The notes beneath the pieces are model-generated. The model was not told the DNA's origin. It was given only the letters and a program-made list of their open reading frames with translations, and searched no databases. From Agarophyton chilense (taxonomy: Eukaryota; Rhodophyta; Florideophyceae; Gracilariales; Gracilariaceae), in contig JARGXX010000068.1 in assembly GCA_030374765.1 (NCBI GenBank), positions 2,108,001 through 2,172,000 on the forward strand: a stretch of DNA of 64,000 nt, in the 5' to 3' direction. Shown in pieces: positions 1-9,700 of this stretch (positions are counted from its first letter, which is position 1; every line of letters starts with the position of its first letter). The position numbers were made by a program, and so were the translations under genes.

Positions 1-1000
1 TATCAAAACTAATCCACTGGTATTCAAAAAACTTGTTGCTCCTACGGAATGCTTTTGAACTAAACAAACCGATAAGAGTCTTAAAAAAAACTGATTGAAG
101 AATGTAAAGACCGACTTACAGACCATAAACTAAAAAATTTACCTATCTTATCTTAAGATTAGAAACCATTTTAAGGTGTAAACCCAGAGAACTAAGCGAC
201 AAAAAACGTTTGGGACCTTTTACTACAAGAATTTGGATATTAATGGAGACTTTTGAGTAACACCCGACCAATTAAGTTTCTAAGTATAAATCGATCCGAT
301 ACGACAAGCAGGAAATAATAATAATAAAAGCTAAGGGCTCAGTAATTGATTCAATGTGGTATGTAGCCTCCAAAGTGGGCGGTTGGGAAAATTATTTCAC
401 CTACTGGGACGAAAAAAAGGAGGGCACGGGAGGCAAAGAGAAAAAATAGAAACAATTCTACGCAGGAACAAGAACACGACAAGAAATAAATAACAAACGC
501 CAAAAACCGAAATAATTCTGTTGAACACGAAAAATGAATAATTCTACCGCAAATAACGCGGCTGAACCTCTAAAGAGGGTAGTAGTACACGAAAACGAAA
601 AACATGTGAAGCCATAGATATCGTTTTGGGAAGATTGACGAAGAGAAAGGGCAGAATGGCCGAGCCACTGTATAGTGTAGAATACAATAGTAAACTATTA
701 AATTTAATAGAAAAAATGCAGATAAATATGTAAACTATCCATCAATGCTGGGTGCAAACGTGTACATCTCGCGCGAACGACCATTCCGCCGTGTCATGAT
801 GCTACGTTAGGGTCTGTCAATAGCGACAGGATGCGATGAAACACTGACTGCCAAACTGAGAGCCCTTTAGAGAAATCTTTCAAAAATGGCCCCACAACTT
901 TTCAGAGCAAACAAGCTCTTTAAGAGCTGATCCCACGGTGAACAACCGAGATACTGTGATATTACGATGTGACCGTCGCCTCGGGTTGCCATCGCACGGG
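1..1000. other. AT-rich stretch without recognisable gene
   Basis: I see no open frame with recognisable motifs and no tandem array. Base composition is AT-rich, in contrast to the GC-rich genes near 17 kb. It lies immediately upstream of a dead transposase and may include the outer part of that element, but I could not find terminal inverted repeats. Confidence 0.5.
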
Positions 1001-1005
1001 CCTCT

Positions 1006-2110
1006 TTGGCATTGTACTACTTCATTAGCCCTCGTTGCAGGATCGCGCGCAGAACGCTCCGCAAAAGACGACCATTTTGGGTAATGAACTACAATCTCTC
1101 TGATGGCGAATTCAAACCATGCTATCGGGTTTCCAGAACGTCTTTCCAACGACTTTTTAAAATCCTTCCGTCCATTCTTATCCCAATACAACGAAGAAGA
1201 ATATCACGATGAATTGGAAGAGCATTTCAACAGTGGAGCGATGGAAGCCGCTACAAAACTTGGGACCTTTCTTCGCTTAATTTCTGGAGCTAGTTACCGG
1301 GATGTTATGCTCACTTATGGATTAGCACGATCCACCGTCTATACCATTTTCGACAACTTTCTTAGTGCTTGTGATGAGGTCTTAGAGTTTGAAGGTATTT
1401 CATCGAAAGATGATATCAAAACTTATCCGAGAAGGGCCTTGGATTTTTCCATATCCCGCGAGGCTATGAATCCTCTTCCCGGTTGAGACGGAGCCTAAGA
1501 TGAAACTCTAATTTTTGTGCAGAAGCCGACGAAGGAACTTAACAATCAACAATTTTACACCAGGAAAGGCGGGTTTAGAGTTCCTGTCCAGGCGCTTGTT
1601 GACGCAAAGTATCGGTTTATTGCGTCATCCGCAGTTTGTGTGGGATCTACGGTAGACCACATGGCTCTCGCTCACTCGAACATTGGCAGATTTCTAGAAC
1701 GAGAAGGTCTTCCTGAGGGCTTCTGGATAGCTGGAGATGAGGCGTATGGGTGTACGAATTACATAGTTACTCCAATTCCGCGCTCTATGGCTAGCAGATA
1801 TCAGGATGGTTTCATTTTTTTCCTTTCCCCTCATTGCGTTCATGTGTAACAGGCTTTTGGAAGGATTAAAAGACGATGGGGTATGCTGTGGCGACCTCTT
1901 CAGTACGATCTGCAAAAAGCTATAGTAAATGTGAACACTGCGATGAGGCTCCGCAACTACTTCATCAATTCTGGTGATTCTGGTGATGTTTTGTGCTCTG
2001 CTGGTAGTGTTTTTAAGTCTGAAGCCCCTGAATGTTTGGAGAGATGGCTTGCGTGGTCAACCAATGGATATGATTTTTTATTTCGATTCTTTGGAAGACG
2101 ACAACTTCAC
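1006..2110 (+). pseudogene. PIF/Harbinger (HARBI1-like) DDE transposase, inactivated
   Basis: The decayed frame reads as a HARBI1-type nuclease of the DDE_Tnp_4 kind. Seen in order: an N-terminal part (about 1080-1185) in one frame; a helix-turn-helix-like part with the words SGASYRDVMLTYGLARSTVY in another frame (about 1115-1480); then ALVDAKYRF (first catalytic Asp) and IAGDEAYGCTNYIVTP (second Asp) in that same frame from 1517. The conserved block expected to read V-E-Q-A-F-G near 1840-1860 reads V-stop-Q-A-F-G-R-I-K-R-R-W-G, so the TAA at 1847-1849 sits where the third catalytic residue (Glu) belongs. At least one frameshift and two stops break the gene. Harbinger elements usually carry a second, Myb-like ORF; none is adjacent. 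The product cannot be an active transposase. Confidence 0.8.
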
Positions 2111-2309
2111 TAGCGACAGTTGCCTTTCTGAAGTTAGTGTGGGCTTTGCTGACAACTACTCGAACACGCGAGTCATGCTCTGTCGAATTATTGAGAAGCT
2201 TAAGTTTGAGCGTCCTTGTTTGGGGTAAATCGATACCCCGTGCCGTGACGAAAGCATAAGAGGCCATCCGTCCAATAGACTCTAGGCGTCGACATCTGCT
2301 AGCGGTAAT

Positions 2310-2810
2310 GTGGCTGAGCTGGTTGGAGTGGCGCAGCGCGCTGCGAACCCGTACCTCACCAGCGGCGTGGTGCAGAAATGCGACGCGGCGCATTTGCTAT
2401 CGAATGGGGTGCGCGCCACGTTCTCCGACGCACACACGCAGGTGGTCAAAACGCTGTCGTAAACAATAACGCGCCGCCCTCCGAGGCACGTTGCGCGCGG
2501 AAGACACACATTATCCATTCGCTTTGTGCAATTTGACAATGACAAGGGCAGCTCACAGGTGCAGATCCCCTTTCTTACCGATCTAATTCGCGACTGTAAG
2601 CAGCACGTCGTGAAGCACAATCGGAACAAGATGAGGCGCCCCTGACTCATTATCATGTTCACAAAACGTTTTGTCCTCATGCGGTAGTTGCTCCGCCCCA
2701 ATTCAGAGGCTTACACACGCCTCGTCAACGAGCTGGTTTCGCGTTCCAACTCCATTTTCCCCAGCGACCGCCCGCAAGACGCTAGAAAAACCGCTACGAC
2801 CAGGTTTCAC
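2310..2810 (+). pseudogene. Decayed coding frame, unknown protein
   Basis: One forward frame stays protein-like over about 500 bases although stops interrupt it (2460-2462, 2641-2643 and one between about 2660 and 2690). Pieces such as VGVAQRAANPYLTSGVVQKC, VQIPFLTDLIRDCKQHVVKH and YTRLVNELVSRSNSIFPSD have the composition of a helical globular protein. I do not recognise the family. The local GC content is higher than in the AT-rich DNA to the left. It could be the remnant of a duplicated gene exon like the RINT1-like remnant that follows, or part of that same gene. Confidence 0.35.
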
Positions 2811-2819
2811 TGACGTTCT

Positions 2820-2848
2820 GCCACACACACACAAACACACACACTTTC
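2820..2848. repeat. CA microsatellite
   Basis: A run of CA dinucleotides with occasional interruptions. A further short tandem (three copies of a 12-base unit, AATCTCACCCTG) lies at about 3142-3173. Between 2.85 and 3.5 kb I see no gene. Confidence 0.8.
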
Positions 2849-3806
2849 TTTGAGTACAACAATGCCGCTTAATACACTACCCGAGAAAACGGCAAGCAAC
2901 GCACGTATCCCATCTCCTACTTCCTCCCCTTCTCGCGCGTACGACGCGCGCACGTTGTTATAGGAAGACTGAAGGTACGCGCGAGCCACGCACACAGTGG
3001 TGAGTCGGGCGCGGGAGGCTTGCAAAGCCGTACACACGTACAGAGTATGTACGAAGGGAAAGTTAAGGACGCTCTCTGCGCCGCAGGCATATGGTGAGAA
3101 GGGGCGCGCAAGGCTGAGTGCCTTGTGGTCTTGCCATTTCAATCTCACCCTGAATCTCACCCTGAATCTCACGCCTCGTTTGGGCCTCGAGGGCCGTATA
3201 TTTTTATAGTTTAGCACCGCCACGCTCGCCGTCACAGCGCACTGCCTTCTTACCCAACCGCCCGGTCAAGAGGAGCGCACGGGACCCCCGAGACGTGTTT
3301 GTGCTGTCATGTTCTTGTCCACTCCACTGGCTGTTTCCTCCAAGCAATTGACTCACACCTGTCAACGTCGCACACGCATGCACGTGGCACATGCGTACAC
3401 ATCAAGTTGAGAAGCCCATTGTGAGATTGGCAGTATGTGCGCGAAGCAAAGTGCTGTGCATTCGATTGGCTTGGCGAAAACAAAGCGAAAGTGACGCGAA
3501 AGTGACGCACACCGGCGTTGGTTCCGGCGCACTTTGCATGCGAGCTGTGCGTTGAGCTTGGTGCATGGTTATCTCGTCGGCGCAGCAAGATCTGGGCTCG
3601 CGCGTGCTACAGGCCGGCAGCGTGGGGCCGTACCTGCAGCGCACCATCACAGACACCGTACCCTGCCAAGCTCCCGTCCGCGTCGCCGTCGTCGTCACCC
3701 GCCACAATTGCCCCGCGTTTCGCTTGCGTGTTCCATCCTAACCTCTTCTCTACCCCCACCCGACGCTCTTGCTGTTTCGCATGCCGAATAGAATGCGCTG
3801 AGACAG

Positions 3807-5156
3807 ATGCCCACCACAGCCGCCCTGTTCCATGCGCAGAGAGCTAACGTCCTGCATTTACTGCAAACCCTCAAGGCCGATTCTTCCCTGCGCTATACCG
3901 CAGATGCTGCCCTGGCCGACGCTCTCATCACCTTGGACGATATCCGCCACCGCGCCAACACCGTTCTCTTTGATCGCCACCAGCAAACCCGTCTGCTGTC
4001 CGATCTGCTCCACAACTTTCGTCATCTCACCGACACACGCAGACAGTATCTGGCCGTTCCCAAATGCAGACAGATAGTTGATGCCTACATTAGTGCCTTG
4101 CGCCCGCTCACCCCGCATCAAAGAGATGGTTCCATGACGCAAATGCAAACCGTGGCCGCCAATATCCTACTTCTTATTCAACAAGTCGACGCTGTGCACG
4201 CAGGGGATCCAAGCATCTTTTCGCTGATTATTTTCATATCAATCAACAAATCGTCACCTCTATCGAAAACCGTTCCTTCGATTCCGTCGTCAATCCAGGC
4301 CCGTGCTGCCTTTGTCAACGTTCTAGACGACGAATTCCGTCATCTTGGCTTGCCCATGAACGTGCGGCAGCGGCAAACCGACTCTCACGTAATCTCTTCT
4401 ACCAATTTCAATGTCAATCAGCTCAGTCACCTGCACCGCGTTGCAGACCAGGGCGACTTCATTCCTGATCGAACCAAGTGGCATCGCGCCCGCTCGGACT
4501 CGAGGGCCAATTGCTGCCATTCTACGTGCCCCGCTCGCCCGCTTCCGATACCATTTCCTGGAGAGCCTTGATACCGAACCCTCTCCAATTTATATCATAG
4601 TCCCAAGAGAGCCACATCTCGTTTCGATCGCCCAGAGTGGAATGCCGACTTTGAGCTTGATTGCATTGGAGGGGCTACCCCTCTCTTGAGCCAGGTTGAC
4701 ATCGACGGCACACAGGGCGTCGACGTCCAGTTTGCGGAAGGCTTTTGTCGTGTCTTTGCCGAGAAGATAGTTTATGACTGTGAGTTGGCGTCGAGAACCT
4801 CTACTAACGATGCTGAAGCGGAAATGCTCATCGCTCATGCTTCAGAGACTGCCAGAAAGTTTGAAGCCAAGCTGCACTCGCGTATCATCCATATTCAGGC
4901 GCAGCCGTCGTCGTCCTCCTCTTCTTAGGTTTTGCTCTCGTCGCTGCATGTGCTCAGTATGAATGAATCCTTCCTAACCTTCTGGGCTAGCTCTGAGCTC
5001 AGGATTGATGACGCATTCTGGCGGAGTTGTAGTGAATCAAACTATAGCCCTGTGGAAAGAATTTCGAATGGCCCTTGTTTAACATTCGGCTATGCAAATG
5101 CTCCGAAGACCATCCTCCTACTGCCGCCAGCCTATCTAGCTCGGATGGTACTGTAA
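3807..5156 (+). pseudogene. RINT1/TIP20-type Dsl1-complex subunit, decayed
   Basis: RINT1/Tip20/MAG2 proteins are subunits of the tether that captures Golgi-to-ER vesicles. The evidence is the family block in the middle: LARFRYHFLES (about 4530-4565, one frame), then a different frame reading KRATSRFDRPEWNADFELD (4605 onward), matching the family pattern R-F-x-Y-H-F followed by T-x-R-x-D-x-P-E-W. After this come VQFAEGFCRVFAEKIVYDCE and LIAHASETARKFEAKLHSR, then a stop (4926-4928) after a serine run, then the same frame continues with SMNESFLTFWASSELRIDDA, which fits the W-x-x-x-E helix of this family. The upstream frame from 3807 (coiled-coil-like, about 250 codons) probably is the N-terminal part. 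Breaks: a TGA at 4569-4571, a frame change on either side of the YHF motif, the TAG at 4926, and no C-terminal third. It is best read as a decayed duplicate. The frame jump at 4570-4605 lacks usable GT-AG borders, so I do not favour an intron there. Confidence 0.6.
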
Positions 5157-5280
5157 TTCAAGTCAATATCACATATGCCCACGGGCGGGATCCTTGAAAC
5201 GCAAATGAAACCTTTAACAAGCAGAAGAAGCAAAAATCAGAAGTAAAGCAAAAACCAACAGGCAACCTAATATCCGCTCT

Positions 5281-6486
5281 TCAAGGAGCTTTCTCATATG
5301 ATTCACCAAGAGCTCTTGTAAGCCTTTCAATTTGCTTCTCCCAACTTTTCGTGTGCTTTACTTCCTTCAGTCTATCCTCCGCCACACCAATCTCGTCCAA
5401 CAGTTTCCTTCGATTCAGGAAGTAGGTCCCTGAAGAAGTGGATCTCTTAGCAGCAACTCTTGTTTTGTCTGCCTTCCTTAAGTCCTTTTCCTTTTCGTCG
5501 GCATTGAAGTAGCTGCTAACTGATTCAAAGAATTTAAACCCAGCATCTTCGAACTTCCATGACGATCTTCTTCGTGACTGAGATCTTGTACCTGAATTTC
5601 CAGCGCGGGACCTGTTTCCAACTGAATCAAACTGACCTGTTCCACCTTCGTCACCAATGCGACCAGCGTAATCTATAGAGCTAGAGGAGGAGCGCAAGAT
5701 AGCTTCGTCTTCATTGGCCGTACCGATACCCAAAATAATAGCTCCCATTATAATTCTCTTTGTATCTCTCTCGCCGTACTTGTAGCACCGCTTCCCATCT
5801 TCACTGTTCATGAACTCTTTAAAATTTGGATTATTCTGGCCGCTCCTTTTGTAGTTCGATATTGGAAATGAAGACAGACTTCAGAAGCCGTTCCAGACTG
5901 CCCGCAAGTAGGCTCCGGGACGAAATCCAATTGGAAGCTGTTCCGGAGTAATGGGATTGTCCAATAAGTATTCCAAAGCCTGCTGGGGTCGTAGGGATTC
6001 ATCATTTTATCTCCCTTCAATGACGGTCACCCAAGCGTCAGAAGGTTTCAACTTCATGTCCACTTCGGAGCGCTTGGTGAGAGTCCGGGATGCCTTCAGA
6101 AAGACAGACCTGCAATCGGGACCGTCGCGTATGAGAAGAACCAAACGTGCAAACTCAGACAGCGTAAACGGCTTCAGTTTCGGCTTGCTAGGCGGAGCAG
6201 AGTTTTGCGTTTCTTCGTTAGATATGAGATCAACAGTGGTTGACTTCGTCTCTTTGCTCCGCTTTACAGCAAGATATTCGGAAGGGCTGAGCTTTTGCTT
6301 GGATCTTTGACGGTGTATACACTTCCCTCGTCCACAAAGTTCCGGATATAGTCTCGCTTTCTCTGCTACATCTGAATTGGTTCCATGCGCAATACTACGA
6401 ATCTCCTGCATAAATGGAGTGGGCTGATGAGTGAACGAAAGCAGCCATCGCTTCAGAAACTGAAGATACTGAAGGACAAACTTCAA
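5281..6486 (-). pseudogene. Decayed ORF, possibly a transposon accessory protein
   Basis: One minus-strand frame is protein-like from 6486 to 5281 (about 400 codons) and is broken by only two stops (near 6007 and near 5880). It starts with a basic segment, passes through FTLSEFARLVLLIRDGPDC, a segment rich in LRPQQALEYLLDNPITPEQL and the words YKRSGQNNPNFKEFMNSEDG, then a serine/arginine-rich linker, and ends in a lysine-rich predicted coiled coil. I do not recognise a named domain. The arrangement (compact helical N-part, SGQN-x-F motif, charged tail) resembles uncharacterised proteins that accompany DNA transposons in algae and oomycetes, which is only an impression. It could be the partner ORF of the Harbinger element at 1-2 kb, but the two lie in opposite orientation with foreign sequence between them. 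Confidence 0.45.
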
Positions 6487-6559
6487 GGGGGTTTTTTCGC
6501 AGGACTTACAAGTTTCGCTCGCTTAAGGAATAGCTTGGGCTATGACAAGCTATACCGCT

Positions 6560-7345
6560 ATTGCGTGCTGACGGCCGGTTAGGACCGGAAGTGCACACGG
6601 GTGGAACACGTGGACTGCACGGATGCCAACGCTCGAGTACGAGGCGTGCCACACGTAGCCCGGATTCTACCTAATGGTTAGTATTATTTAGTAATTTTTA
6701 GTATTTATTTGGCTACGCTGTCGCTATTTAGTGTCTATTTTTCGGGCGCGCGCCCACTGTCAAGGGCCGCGCGCCACACTACTTAGAAGCTTGAGCACTG
6801 CTCCCCAGTAAATACCCTCTTGGGAGATCCCAAGGAGGGAGTCTTGGCTCTCAAATCTTCGCCTTCGGCGCGTCTTCACCGCATACTGCGTGAGCGCCCG
6901 TTGCACGTTAGTTCATCCACCCCTCTGTCGACCAGAGTGCTACCACCACCGTGGGTTCATATTTAATCGCCGACACTTGTCGTAGTCTCGCCCCTGTATA
7001 AGGATTCGTCCCCGTTTTCCTCTTGTTCTCCTTTTTGGCTCTCGTGAGTGGCCGGACCACTCACCTCGCTCGTCCACCTCGTGTGAGTTTTTCCTCGCTC
7101 CTTTTCCGACAATCGCCGTGGTACCGCTCCGCATAGGATTGGTCACACCCCGGACTGTGCCGTGCTCACCTAAACAATCTAGGTATATCCCGCCGGATTG
7201 GCCTCGGTCTTACACCCGACTCCGTCGTGCCTTTCCAGAGTGGCTCTATTTCTGTGCTCCGCTGGGACGCGTCTCCTCCGCCTGAGGCGTGTCTCTCAAG
7301 AGAGGAAGATACCGAACATCTTCGTGGTGTCTCCGCTTCAAGCGT
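6560..7345. other. Non-coding stretch, possible remnant of a mobile element
   Basis: No convincing frame. The sequence contains T-rich and GC-rich blocks and short inverted words (for example GCGCGCGCC near 6746). The pyrimidine-rich strand composition and lack of motifs would suit an untranslated leader of a retroelement, but no second copy is present in the window to prove a repeat. Confidence 0.3.
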
Positions 7346-7349
7346 TGTC

Positions 7350-7652
7350 CTACAGATACTTCCAATTTATTCCTCCCATAATATCTTCAACGGTAGACAG
7401 TTTATCCTCAATGCTGTTTTTGTAAGTAAAGGCTACCATTTGAGCTATAATTACTCCTCGAGATGTTCCAGATACTTTGTACTGAGCGCCACCACCCCAG
7501 AAATTCAACATTTCCTTGAGGGTCTGCTGCGATTGACTACAGAGAAATACGTATGCTTTATGCATATTGGAATCCCTACACAGGCTTTTCCAATGTAAGG
7601 AGAGCGACTGGAATTCATCTTTGTGTATGTACGGAGTTTTAAAGCGCAACAA
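7350..7652 (-). CDS. Hypothetical protein fragment
   Basis: An open frame of about 100 codons with words such as AYVFLCSQSQQTLKEMLNFW and TSRGVIIAQMVAFTYKNSIE that look like protein rather than a chance frame. There are no neighbours to link it to, no recognisable domain and no obvious start context. It could equally be a fragment of a decayed gene. Confidence 0.25.
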   Translation of the reverse strand: MLRFKTPYIHKDEFQSLSLHWKSLCRDSNMHKAYVFLCSQSQQTLKEMLNFWGGGAQYKVSGTSRGVIIAQMVAFTYKNSIEDKLSTVEDIMGGINWKYL

Positions 7653-7659
7653 GAAGTTA

Positions 7660-9360
7660 TTTATTAGCTAACGTCACTTTCTTGCTGGAAAGCTTTGTTT
7701 TGGCGCGTTTAGTCGCGCGAGGAGCGGTTTTCGTAGACAAAGAGAACTTACGGCTTTGAAAGATTTGTGGAAGGGGAGTTGAGAGTGTTTCAAATTAGGA
7801 GATTTGCAAAGAGAGAAGCTCGGCCAAGTTCATGGGTAGGTACGAAAAGAAACAAAATGAGCGTCTCTGCAAAACGGGAAAGTTGAGAGTCGTATGGTTT
7901 TGCGTTGTACGCATTTGATTGTCTTTAAAATCTGCTTATTGGCTTTTGGGGAACCTATCGGTTCACGTTTGTCACGGCAGTGACTTCTCCGAAAGAGCAT
8001 GTGAAAGAACAATTATAGATCACTGAGAATACCCAAATGAATCTGGAATCGAATTGTTTACGGTTGAACTTTCGAATAGCCACCGTTTTTGGATCTATTA
8101 TGAATAAGAAGCCCGAGAATCAAAGGCCTTTTGAAAGGTGCAAAACGCACTTTTCTAGTGCTCTAGTGCACCGTAGACTGCCCTTTAGTAGAGGCAAGAT
8201 TCATAACATCGGGGCATCTACTGAAAGCTTTTCTTCAGCTTAATAATACAAAGCTGTTGACCACAATAAAAAATAATAACAGCTGTGGTCAATCGTTTCT
8301 GAGTCTAAAACAGCATGACTGACGTTGGCGATTTTAGAGCCTTACAGTTTCGCAACCGGAACATATTTAGATTGACGTCTGACCGGATAAAACCTATGAC
8401 TCGTAAGAAAGATTGTTCTGTCTCTAGGGGAGACCATAATGACGGCAAACGTTGTGAGTATGGTATTAAAACTGTTGTGCGTAAGGAAAGCTTGTACGAG
8501 AATGTTCTATAACAATTTTCACTCCTAGCTCTAAAGATGATGGTGCATTTTAAAAAAGATGAAACAAGATAAAAAAACTGAAAAAAAGAAGATTATTCCA
8601 AATCGATGCAGTCAAGGGGGCAGAGAGGGCAATTGACAAGATAGAGGCTTCGTATCACTTAGCTTTTAGACAGAAAAAAGGGCTAATGCTTAACAAATAG
8701 AGCATCCGATCTCAGCGATAAAATTTCCGGAGACTACTACCGCGATTGTTGCTTCCATGTAGATGAACGCCAAGACGGCGCATTCTTCTATGCCAGGCCA
8801 TAGAGTGCTGATATTCTTGTCTTGCTCAATAAGGCGGACGTTTATTCATGATCGCAAAATCGAAATCTTACTTGCCAAGAAACAATTCTCTTGTAGGGAA
8901 GACTAAAAACTGCGTGAGAGAGTCTAAGCAATTGTGGAAAGCTGGAATGCTTCTGTTTGATATCCTACAACACCGCGTGTAAGGGACATTGCGTACTGTT
9001 TTGTCACCGGGTATTAGCCCATAGTTTTGAATTCGTCAAAGACTTGTTCAAGATTCGATGATCTTCTTTTGGTGTAGAGGGTTAAAAGTACAAAGCTGCT
9101 CAGTAGGCGAAAGAAAAAATTACAGAAATGTTTACGTCAACAGTGAACGCCCAAACCGGGTTAATCCGTTCAGTATCTATTCTCGATCAGCATTCCTCGC
9201 ATGCTTGTTTTTTCGGTGAGACTGTGGCAGAGTGCCACAGAGACCTTAGGTAGTTGATGGTGGCAGCAGTCTTGACAAGTTTGTTGGAACTATTCCCTGA
9301 CGGGCCAATGCCGTAGATCCCTTCAAACGATCTGGTCTCTACTGTGGGTTTTATAGCAGC
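7660..9360. other. Gene-poor stretch
   Basis: No convincing coding frame. Small hairpins are visible: TTGACCAC with GTGGTCAA (about 8258-8292), and a perfect 8-bp stem CTGTGGCA/TGCCACAG with a 3-base loop near 9222-9240. Neither has a context that suggests a function. Confidence 0.5.
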
Positions 9361-9363
9361 CGC

Positions 9364-9476
9364 CTCGCATCCTTTTGGATTCTAATTCGACTGGCTGTCC
9401 CACAAACCTTCACTGTTCTCGCATCCCTCCCGGTTCCAATTCGACTGTTTGGCCCACAACTCTTCACTCTGCTTCC
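9364..9476. repeat. Imperfect tandem duplication, about 57 bp
   Basis: Two neighbouring copies share the pattern CTCGCATCC, then a variable stretch, then AATTCGACTG, then CCCACAA and CTTCACT. They differ at several positions, so the duplication is old. It lies directly beside the 37-bp minisatellite. Confidence 0.6.
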
Positions 9477-9530
9477 ATCTCAGTTACCTACGCACCCGTC
9501 ATCCCGACTGTGTCAGTTACTGTCTGTTGC

Positions 9531-9700
9531 AACGACCATTCGTCGTAGTCGACTGTTTGCCTTCGGTGACGACCATTCGTCGTAGTCGACTGATTGTCTT
9601 CGGTGACGACCATTCGTCGTAGTCGACTGTTTGCCTTCGGTGACGACAATTGGTCGTAGTCGACTGTTTGTCTTCGGTGACGATCATTCGTCGTAGTCAA
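9531..9700. repeat. 37-bp minisatellite, about 4.5 units
   Basis: Head-to-tail units begin GACGACCATTCGTCGTAGTC and end CTTCGGT. Units differ by only one to four bases (for example CATTCG versus AATTGG, GTTTGC versus GATTGT). Each unit contains a small palindrome (GACGAC...GTCGTAGTC). On the minus strand it would encode repeats of a QTVDYD-type peptide, but nothing around supports translation. Confidence 0.9.

Noticed and set aside
651-680. GGCAGAATGGCCGAGC, like the start of a tRNA-Leu/Ser gene
   Set aside because: The following bases do not form a D-arm, anticodon arm or T-arm with a GTTCGA-type loop; the A-box match is also imperfect.
4571-4604. Intron explaining the frame jump in the RINT1-like gene
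   Set aside because: No GT donor is available between the YHF motif and the TATCATAG acceptor-like word; a frameshift is simpler.
9531-9700. Regularly spaced repeats resembling a CRISPR array
   Set aside because: The 37-bp units follow each other without unique spacers; the whole unit is repeated. This is a eukaryotic minisatellite.
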